37,226 nucleotides of DNA, from assembly GCF_002154695.1 (NCBI RefSeq), contig NZ_MTAV01000025.1, positions 1 through 37,226 of the forward strand, written 5' to 3'. A program made the translations under genes and the position numbers. Positions 31,300 through 37,226 of the stretch are shown piece after piece. The notes under the pieces were generated by a model. The model was not told the DNA's origin and ran no database searches. It worked only from the letters and a program-made list of their open reading frames with translations. The stretch is from Nostoc sp. T09 (GTDB lineage: Bacteria > Cyanobacteriota > Cyanobacteriia > Cyanobacteriales > Nostocaceae). Position 1 is the stretch's first letter, and every line of letters starts with the position of its first letter.

Positions 31300-32172
31300 T
31301 TAAACTCGCGCTAATATTGGCTGGCTTGCTGTTGCACTAACTGAATTTGATTCAGAATCAGCACAGTAAATTTCGCAAGAGTTATTCGGGCTTTCAATCA
31401 GTTTAACCTTGTAAAGCTTGGCTCCCAATTTTTGGACGGGCGATCGCAGTAAATTACTAATGTAAAGTGCGATATTCTCAGCTGTAGGCACGACTTCAGC
31501 AAAATAGGGAATATCTTTATTTAAAAAAGTGTGATCGAATGGTTCTACCACATAATCTTCTATTACCTGATTCAACGCTCCTAAATCCACAATCATGCCA
31601 GTGCGTTGGTCAATTTCCCCTTTGACTGTAATTTCTAGATGATAGTTGTGTCCGTGTCCGTGGGTACGAGCACACTTACCGTAAATCTCCGCATTTTCTT
31701 CGTTACTGAGATTGGGATGAGCCAGCCGATGGGCGGCGCTAAAGTGAGTGCTGGTGGTGAGGTAAGCTTCCATTCCGTTTCCCATATAATCTGCCCAAAG
31801 TTCAGGATGTTCAAACAACTGCACGCGCACTAGAGGTAAGTGAGGTGCTAACCGCTGCCAGATAACTTGTGCAATATTCTCAGTAGTGGGCAGAGTTTGT
31901 TGAAATTCTGCCCACACATCGTTGAGGTAAGAAAAGTCCAGTTGGCTGGTAACTTCGCGCTTGATTACGTGTTTCACATCAGACAAGTTCAAAACCATGC
32001 CATATTCATCTAATTCCCCAATTAGAGAAATAAATAAGACATAGTTATGCCCGTGCCCAGGAAATTTAGAGCAAGCACCAAACTGCTGAATGTTTTCAGC
32101 TTCACTCAATTCTGGCAACCAATAGCGATGACTTGCCGAAAACTGAGCACGTCGATTAACAATGCATTGCAT
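31300..32172 (-). CDS. Tandem 6-carboxytetrahydropterin synthase (QueD/PTPS) protein
   Basis: Two PTPS/QueD domains in one 290-aa chain, against about 120-140 aa for a single-domain enzyme. Domain 1 (about 1-133) has FSASHRYW and GACSKFPGHGHNY; domain 2 (about 135-268) has FSAAHRLAHP and YGKCARTHGHGHNY. Each keeps the three zinc His residues, a Cys in the CxxxxxHGH loop, and the late Glu (LFEHPEL; LIESPNN). QueD turns dihydroneopterin triphosphate into 6-carboxytetrahydropterin for queuosine; PTPS homologues make 6-pyruvoyltetrahydropterin. Both sites may be active, or the fusion may be a stable half-hexamer. No queC or queE is nearby. Confidence 0.9.
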   Translation of the reverse strand: MQCIVNRRAQFSASHRYWLPELSEAENIQQFGACSKFPGHGHNYVLFISLIGELDEYGMVLNLSDVKHVIKREVTSQLDFSYLNDVWAEFQQTLPTTENIAQVIWQRLAPHLPLVRVQLFEHPELWADYMGNGMEAYLTTSTHFSAAHRLAHPNLSNEENAEIYGKCARTHGHGHNYHLEITVKGEIDQRTGMIVDLGALNQVIEDYVVEPFDHTFLNKDIPYFAEVVPTAENIALYISNLLRSPVQKLGAKLYKVKLIESPNNSCEIYCADSESNSVSATASQPILARV

Positions 32173-32262
32173 GAGTACACTGGGAGCAAAATTTAAAATT
32201 TCTTAATCTTTTACTATTTCCAGCATAAACTAATTTTCGTGTCAGTTGTTTTTTACTCTTGA

Positions 32263-32949
32263 CTATTTCACAGATGCTTGCGCTTCGTAGTGTAATCTTG
32301 TGGCAATGCGGAAGAGTTCTTGACCTGTGTGTAAATAATGCTCATCGTAGTTTAAAGGGAAATAAGCTAACTCTTCCAATCCATCTGCTACTTGATTGAG
32401 GCTGTAGTAAAGATGAGCAGCTGTTCTGGCTAGACTGGGCGGATTTGGGAGGGAACGAAAAGCTGTTTGCGCCTGCTTGAGGTCATCTTTACAGGTAATT
32501 AGATAATCTTGAAATTCCTCTAACAATTCATCATCAAAAGGATCGGCGGCTAGTGTTTCAATTTGCTCTTCTAGAGAATTGAGAATGCGGCCCAATAAGC
32601 GATTCACTGGTTGATAAACGAGGCGCAGCCATTCCTCAACTAGTTCATCAGCATCTTTTCCTGTTTTTCTTGTTGCTTGGTAATGTCTTTGAGCAGATGC
32701 TGTACGCTGTTGTCGGCTATTTAATTTCTGAGAAGCATTCTTTAATTGTTGGTCGTAATTTAAGCGAGTTTGAGAGTCGCCTAAAACTTCATAAGCTGCA
32801 TTGATCCTAATAATATGCTCTTTATCTGCTGTTTCCTGATTACTGTCAGGATGAAATAATTTAACCTGGCGGCGATAAGCTTGCTTAATCTCCGCTTGGC
32901 TGGCATTGGGATTAACTTTTAGAATTTCGTAGTGGTTATGATCGACCAT
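32263..32949 (-). CDS. J-domain (DnaJ-like) co-chaperone
   Basis: A 228-aa protein with an N-terminal J domain (about 5-68). It has YEILKVNPNASQAEIKQAYR, the HPD motif in KLFHPDSN, and INAAYEVLGD. It lacks the Gly/Phe, zinc-finger and substrate-binding domains of true DnaJ. The C-terminal ~130 residues are acidic and helical and unknown to me. The gene starts 16 bases after cysK on the same strand, so it is in its operon; why a J-protein should accompany cysteine synthase is unclear. Confidence 0.88.
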   Translation of the reverse strand: MVDHNHYEILKVNPNASQAEIKQAYRRQVKLFHPDSNQETADKEHIIRINAAYEVLGDSQTRLNYDQQLKNASQKLNSRQQRTASAQRHYQATRKTGKDADELVEEWLRLVYQPVNRLLGRILNSLEEQIETLAADPFDDELLEEFQDYLITCKDDLKQAQTAFRSLPNPPSLARTAAHLYYSLNQVADGLEELAYFPLNYDEHYLHTGQELFRIATRLHYEAQASVK

Positions 32950-32965
32950 TAATCCAAATTTATAG

Positions 32966-33928
32966 CTAGCTAATGCTAGCTGCTACTCTGTCTTCCAGGT
33001 CTTGAAACAATGGCGTAGTTAAATACCTTTCTCCAAAACTTGGCTGAATGACTACAATTAAATGTCCTTCGTTTTCTGGACGTTGGGCAACACGAATGGC
33101 GGCACATAAAGCTGCGCCACTAGAAATACCAGATAGTAGCCCTTCTTCTCTGGCTAAACGCCTACCATAGGCGATCGCTTCTTCATCTGTGACTGTAATC
33201 ACTTCATCAATCAATTCTAGCTTCAGCACTTGGGGAATAAAACCAGCACCAATTCCCTGAATTTTGTGTGCTCCCGGTCTTCCTCCAGATAATACTGGGC
33301 TATTACTTGGTTCAACAGCGATCGCTTGAAAGCTCGGCTTACGTATTTTGATTACTTCTGCTACACCAGTAATCGTACCACCTGTTCCGACCCCTGCCAC
33401 AATCATATCTACCTGACCATCGGTATCTTCCCAGATTTCCTCGGCGGTAGTTTCTTGATGTATTTTAGCATTTGCTGGATTGCGAAACTGCTGCAACATA
33501 TAGGCATGAGGCGTCTTGTTCGCTATCTCCTGTGCCCGCCGAATTGCCCCACTCATGCCTTCAATTCCTGGTGTTAGTTCTAGTTCAGCTCCATAAGCCC
33601 GTAACATTGCCCGTCGTTCTCCACTCATAGTTTCGGGCATTGTCAAAATTAAACGATAACCTTTAGCTGCTGCCGCCATTGCTAGAGCGATTCCTGTATT
33701 GCCAGAAGTCGGTTCCACCAATACTGTTTTTTGAGGAGTAATCAGCCCCTCCTTCTCGGCAGCACTAATCATACTTACCCCTATGCGATCTTTAACTGAT
33801 GCAGATGGGTTCATGCTTTCCAATTTCACTACAATCTGAGCCAAACACCCTTCTGCTTGGGGAATGCGGTTCAGTTTTACTAAAGGTGTACGTCCCACGA
33901 GTTCTGTAATGTTATTAGCAATCCGCAT
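32966..33928 (-). CDS. cysK: Cysteine synthase A
   Basis: A PLP enzyme making cysteine from O-acetylserine and sulfide, 320 aa. It has the PLP Lys in [11 protein letters not shown] (about 40-50), the substrate loop TSGNTG (about 69-74), the phosphate-binding GVGTGGT (about 177-183) and GISSGAA near the C-terminus. AAGGA sits 7 bases before the ATG. A J-domain gene follows 16 bases downstream, and an Rrf2 regulator gene lies 92 bases upstream in the same direction. That matches the CymR/CysK pairing of Gram-positives, where CysK itself is the regulator's corepressor. Confidence 0.95.
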   Translation of the reverse strand: MRIANNITELVGRTPLVKLNRIPQAEGCLAQIVVKLESMNPSASVKDRIGVSMISAAEKEGLITPQKTVLVEPTSGNTGIALAMAAAAKGYRLILTMPETMSGERRAMLRAYGAELELTPGIEGMSGAIRRAQEIANKTPHAYMLQQFRNPANAKIHQETTAEEIWEDTDGQVDMIVAGVGTGGTITGVAEVIKIRKPSFQAIAVEPSNSPVLSGGRPGAHKIQGIGAGFIPQVLKLELIDEVITVTDEEAIAYGRRLAREEGLLSGISSGAALCAAIRVAQRPENEGHLIVVIQPSFGERYLTTPLFQDLEDRVAASIS

Positions 33929-34020
33929 AATTATTCCTTAGTTATTTAGTTATTAGTTAGTAGCCAATAGACAGTAGTTATAAGCCATTAGGCAACTGAC
34001 AAAGGACAAATGACTATTGA

Positions 34021-34458
34021 CTAAATGTAGTACATGATATCCAACTGTCGCCGGGAATCTCTCTTTTCACAAAGATCCTGAAGCGAATAATTTTGGAACA
34101 CTGAGTTAGCTGCCTGACAAGCTTCTTGCCAGATTTCTTCTATAACACCACTATCTACAGTTCTATGATTAATGTTTGTTTGACCAGTCCGTACATCTAA
34201 CCCTTCTAAACACTCCAAAATCTCGAAGAGAGTAATTCTCTTGGGTTCTCGCGCCAAGAGATAGCCACCTTTAGAGCCTCTTTGGCTCTTAATTATACCG
34301 CCACGCCTTAAGGTTGCTAGCAGCTGTTCTAAATAGCGATCGGGTATGTTTTGTTGTGCTGCAATTTGCCTAATTTGCATTGGTTCACCGCTTTGATAAT
34401 TAGTTGCCATCTCTAATAAGGCCAGAATTCCGTATTCAGACTTACACGATATTTCCAC
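34021..34458 (-). CDS. Rrf2 family transcriptional regulator (CymR-like)
   Basis: A 145-aa winged-helix regulator: KSEYGILALLEMA, IRQIAAQQNIPDRYLEQLLATLRRGGII and RGSKGGYLL form the Rrf2 DNA-binding domain (about 1-85). The three closely spaced cluster Cys of IscR are absent (the region reads LECLEGLDVRTGQTNINHRTV), so it is unlikely to hold an Fe-S cluster. Together with the neighbouring cysK this points to a CymR-type sensor of cysteine status that may act through CysK. Start chosen at GTG 34458 (MEISCKSEYG, the family's usual N-terminus) rather than TTG 34467. Confidence 0.9.
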   Translation of the reverse strand: MEISCKSEYGILALLEMATNYQSGEPMQIRQIAAQQNIPDRYLEQLLATLRRGGIIKSQRGSKGGYLLAREPKRITLFEILECLEGLDVRTGQTNINHRTVDSGVIEEIWQEACQAANSVFQNYSLQDLCEKRDSRRQLDIMYYI

Positions 34459-34562
34459 AGGTAGCAATCAAGAATGAAGAATAAAGCATGAAGGATCAAT
34501 ATGATTCATGCTTCTTCTAGTATACTCCGGTTCTCCACTGGGGTTTATGTGTCACCGCCAGC

Positions 34563-34591
34563 AAAAACAAAAACCCCGCCTGATAGCGGGG
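34563..34591 (-). terminator. Rho-independent terminator of the porin gene
   Basis: CCCCGC (34574-34579) pairs with GCGGGG (34586-34591). On the minus strand the stem is followed directly by TTTTTGTTTTT (34563-34573). It lies 59 bases past the porin stop and isolates it from the Rrf2 gene. Confidence 0.88.
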
Positions 34592-34649
34592 AGTAGTAGA
34601 GTTCAAATTTTTATGTACACTTATCCAAACTTGAGCATTACTCTAGGTT

Positions 34650-36404
34650 CTAGAAGGTAAATGTTGTTCTGAGTGTACCGATGAATGCATTTTCTTCAGC
34701 GTCGTTTTGACCAGGAGCTCTCAGCCAAATTACACCAGGGGTAACGGAGATATTATCCGATACACGATATTTGTAGAAGCCTTCAACATGGATTGGCGCA
34801 TTACCACCAACACCAGCTACGCCTGGAACTATCCGTCCCCTTGCATAGGGTTCAGCACCGCCGAAAATACCTAATACGTTACCTTTCTTACCAAAGTCAG
34901 GTAAGGCGATACCACCACCGTAACTCCAGGCTTCATAGTCATTTCCAGCACCGACTTGGTTGACATCATGGTAAGTAACGAAGCCACTAATCGACAATTT
35001 GTCGCTTGGTCTGAAAGCAGCAGAAATACCGTAGGAATTACTGTTCGCTGCGGCTGTTAGTAGGTTTGCTTGACGAGTACCGACGACACCGCCAATTGGT
35101 GAATCACCATTAGTACCAGTGATACCAGAATCAAATAAGGAACTACCTGTGCCATTATATGCGTGGACGTAGGTAGCAGCCAATGCCAAGCGATCGCCAA
35201 CAGCAAAGTTCAATTGGCCTAGAGCAGAATAGTTACCATTGAACAAGCCTGAACCTGCTCCAGGATTATTCGCTTCTGAACTCAAGTAACCTAAAGTGAT
35301 GGAACTGGGTTTGAAAATACTGCCACCGCTACTAAAAGGTATGTTCAGCGCTATACCAGCGCCGCCACCAATCCGATAGATAGGACTTTCAGAGGCAAAG
35401 GTAGACAACGCACCGTTACCACCGTCATCCCCATCGTGGAAATAAGGATTGTTGACAGCAGCATATTGATGGTGACGTCCACCGGAAGCTGCAAGATAAA
35501 CTTGAGCTGGTCCGATGGGAGCTTCATAGGTTAATCTGTCAATTCTGACACTGTTGTTACCAGTGCTACCAACTTGATATGTTTGTGTACCTTCTCTGGT
35601 ATCTACAGGCAAGTTATTTTGGTCTCTGAGATCAAAAGCAGAGGCGTTACCAGCAGCCAGACGAGTTGTCAACTTGTCTCTACCAGTGAAGCTGGTTTCC
35701 AAACCTAGACGTACTCTGTCTTGGAAGACGGTATTGTTGACATCACCAGTATTACCACCAAAAGCATCGCTAACGGCGAAAATCGCTTCACCAACCAGTT
35801 TGGTGGTAGTAGAGAACTGATTAGCTTCCAATTCAGCAGTACGCGCTTCTAAGGAATCAACACGACCGCGTAAAGTTGCCAGTTCTGCAGAAAATTCTTC
35901 TTGCAACCGCTGCAAAGTTGCCAAATCTTGTTTGGTCACCAAGTCAGCTGTAGCTGTGGCAATCAATTCGTTAACCCGATCCAAACAAGCATTTAAACCA
36001 GCGGCAAATTCGTAACGGGTTAAAGCACGGTTACCGCGATAGGTACCATTTGGATAACCTGCGATACAACCATAGCGCTCAACCAATGACTGTAATGCTT
36101 GGAAAGCCCAGTCAGTTGGTTGAACATCGGAAAATTGCGAAACCGATGTTACTTGAGCCTGAGAGTTATTCCCCTCTTTGCTGTACCGGGTAACTTGCTC
36201 TAAAACCTTAGCGTCATCACTGGTAGGTGCTGCTTGAGCTATGATTTCTGCTGGCTTTTGAGCCACTTCAGCAGCAGCTTGTTTATCTGCTGGTGATACT
36301 TCTGTTGTGGTATTTGGAGCTGCCATTGCTGTTGTCGAAACTAACAGCGTTGCTCCTAAAACTGCTGGACTAATAACCAGGGATTTCCACAAAATATTAG
36401 ACAT
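34650..36404 (-). CDS. SLH-domain/OprB-type outer-membrane porin (iron uptake porin)
   Basis: A 584-aa outer-membrane channel of the cyanobacterial iron-uptake-porin type. In order: a signal peptide ending AMA-APN (about 1-28), a low-complexity Ala/Gln linker, and an SLH domain (about 90-150, FSDVQPTDWAFQALQSLVER and NRALTRYEFAAGL) that binds peptidoglycan-linked polymer. A coiled coil (about 155-195, LATLQRLQEEFSAELATLRG) and an OprB-like beta-barrel ending in aromatic TLRTTFTF complete it. Start at ATG 36404, with AGGAG 10 bases upstream; the frame extends to a GTG at 36452 but that part lacks signal-peptide logic. Substrate specificity (iron, sugars, ions) cannot be read from sequence. Confidence 0.92.
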   Translation of the reverse strand: MSNILWKSLVISPAVLGATLLVSTTAMAAPNTTTEVSPADKQAAAEVAQKPAEIIAQAAPTSDDAKVLEQVTRYSKEGNNSQAQVTSVSQFSDVQPTDWAFQALQSLVERYGCIAGYPNGTYRGNRALTRYEFAAGLNACLDRVNELIATATADLVTKQDLATLQRLQEEFSAELATLRGRVDSLEARTAELEANQFSTTTKLVGEAIFAVSDAFGGNTGDVNNTVFQDRVRLGLETSFTGRDKLTTRLAAGNASAFDLRDQNNLPVDTREGTQTYQVGSTGNNSVRIDRLTYEAPIGPAQVYLAASGGRHHQYAAVNNPYFHDGDDGGNGALSTFASESPIYRIGGGAGIALNIPFSSGGSIFKPSSITLGYLSSEANNPGAGSGLFNGNYSALGQLNFAVGDRLALAATYVHAYNGTGSSLFDSGITGTNGDSPIGGVVGTRQANLLTAAANSNSYGISAAFRPSDKLSISGFVTYHDVNQVGAGNDYEAWSYGGGIALPDFGKKGNVLGIFGGAEPYARGRIVPGVAGVGGNAPIHVEGFYKYRVSDNISVTPGVIWLRAPGQNDAEENAFIGTLRTTFTF

Positions 36405-36825
36405 CTTTTCTTTTCTCCTCACACCTTGTATAGATAATTGTGTTCGTTGCACCTAATTCTCAAATATGCGACATCTTGTTGGGACTTCTGGATGAGGCAT
36501 AGTTGCCACTACTACAATTTTAGTTTTTGCCAAGCTAATAACTGATTAACTGGATGTTAAAAATCGATGTAATTAACTTATGCAAAAACACATCTCCATA
36601 GCATATCATTATAAAACATTTCAAGCACATGGCAACATAGGAGCGATCGGCTCAACAACTGTCACATCACTAACCTAATATATTTAAGCTCAGAGTAGGG
36701 CTAGAGAAATCACTAAATCCCTCTTTACCTAAGTAATCAGTATGAATTGCGTACATTATGCATAAAAATTATTTATTGTCTTCTGCCTGCTGTATTTTTT
36801 ACAGTCAGCTTTTCCAGAGAAATTA
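36405..36825. other. Promoter region of the porin gene
   Basis: About 420 AT-rich bases upstream of the porin and downstream of the carbinolamine dehydratase gene. The porin leader and promoter must lie here. I found no Fur-like box or hairpin that I would defend, and no credible small gene. Confidence 0.4.
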
Positions 36826-37107
36826 CTAATTAATTTGAGAAATTACTGCTGCTAGATCAAAGTCTTTCTGAGTTAAACCACCAGCATCGTGTGTGGTTAA
36901 TTGAATTTTAACTTTGTTATAAGAAATCTCTATATCAGGGTGATGTCCTGCGGACTCAGCTGGTTTCACCAGTTTATTCACAAACTCAACTGCCTGGATA
37001 AAATCTTTAAAGGTGCGCGTAGTCTTTAAAGTAGAGCCTTCCACCGTCCAGCCCGAAAGCACACTTACCCGTTGTTGAATTTCCGCCTCAGTGAGTAGCT
37101 GCGCCAT
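36826..37107 (-). CDS. Pterin-4a-carbinolamine dehydratase
   Basis: It dehydrates 4a-hydroxytetrahydropterin to the quinonoid dihydropterin (EC 4.2.1.96). The 93-aa product carries the full signature: SAGHHPDIEISYNKVKIQLT then THDAGGLTQKDFDLA, including the paired His and the later His-Asp. Start at ATG 37107, with AAGGTG about 10 bases upstream; an earlier GTG (37119) is less likely. No aromatic amino acid hydroxylase is in the window. Cyanobacteria often keep this enzyme without an obvious hydroxylase, so its cellular role is uncertain. Confidence 0.93.
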   Translation of the reverse strand: MAQLLTEAEIQQRVSVLSGWTVEGSTLKTTRTFKDFIQAVEFVNKLVKPAESAGHHPDIEISYNKVKIQLTTHDAGGLTQKDFDLAAVISQIN

Positions 37108-37226
37108 ATTCAAAAACACCTTTAAATTGTAATATTTACTACACTTACTTAAGTTAACGTCAGTTGGGGTTAAGGAGGTTTATTAAACGTTAAATGCCTG
37201 AAACAGCGCAAGCACGTTGACAGATC

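Noticed and set aside
36405-36825. Fur box upstream of the porin
   Set aside because: AT-rich text gives only weak partial matches, none clearly better than background.

Overview
The window looks like chromosome from a heterocystous (Nostoc/Anabaena-type) cyanobacterium. Four things support this. Roughly thirty copies of the palindrome GCGATCGC (HIP1) are scattered through it. Heptameric short tandem repeats (STRRs) sit between genes. Cyanobacterial signature genes are present: petM, ycf39, an NblR-like regulator, an SLH/OprB porin, DUF2949 and DUF3352. The tRNA-Ser(GGA) and the general gene content agree. No insertion sequence, prophage or rRNA was seen.

Layout. 0.1-8.7 kb is almost entirely minus-strand housekeeping: a MoeB-rhodanese fusion with a JAMM (M67) protease, a Tat-exported beta carbonic anhydrase, a LivF/NatE-type ABC ATPase, a small Fe-S ferredoxin, HisZ, a J-domain/TPR protein, an inositol-monophosphatase-family enzyme, a lipoprotein nuclease and a [2Fe-2S] ferredoxin. 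tRNA-Ser and a SWIM zinc-finger protein follow. 11.3-14.1 kb (plus strand) carries lpdA, trpC and a small conserved gene. 14.7-19.9 kb (minus) carries small cyanobacterial genes (DUF2949, DUF192), the NblR-like regulator, NAD kinase, Ycf39 and the 34-residue cytochrome b6f subunit PetM.

20.2-22.6 kb is the most accessory-looking part. pdxA is translationally coupled to a predicted DUF4365 PD-(D/E)XK nuclease, which is coupled in turn to an unrecognised 178-aa protein. A three-repeat orphan CRISPR array follows within about 60 bases. 22.7-31.2 kb holds an M1 aminopeptidase with HEAT repeats, a DUF3352 protein, a Uma2 nuclease-like protein, an AT-rich orphan gene with a HEPN-type RN-x3-H motif, a methyltransferase and a PrsW-like membrane protease. 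31.3-37.1 kb (minus) holds a tandem QueD/PTPS protein, a J-domain/cysK pair with an adjacent Rrf2 regulator (a CymR/CysK-like arrangement), the iron-uptake-type porin, and pterin-4a-carbinolamine dehydratase.

The best candidates for something undescribed are the DUF4365/178-aa pair next to the CRISPR remnant and the solitary HEPN-like gene. Also notable are STRRs that have run over translation starts, structured leaders or elements (petM; upstream of DUF2949), and a dispersed fold-back element flanked by 20-bp direct repeats. All family assignments come from reading motifs by eye; no database search was possible.
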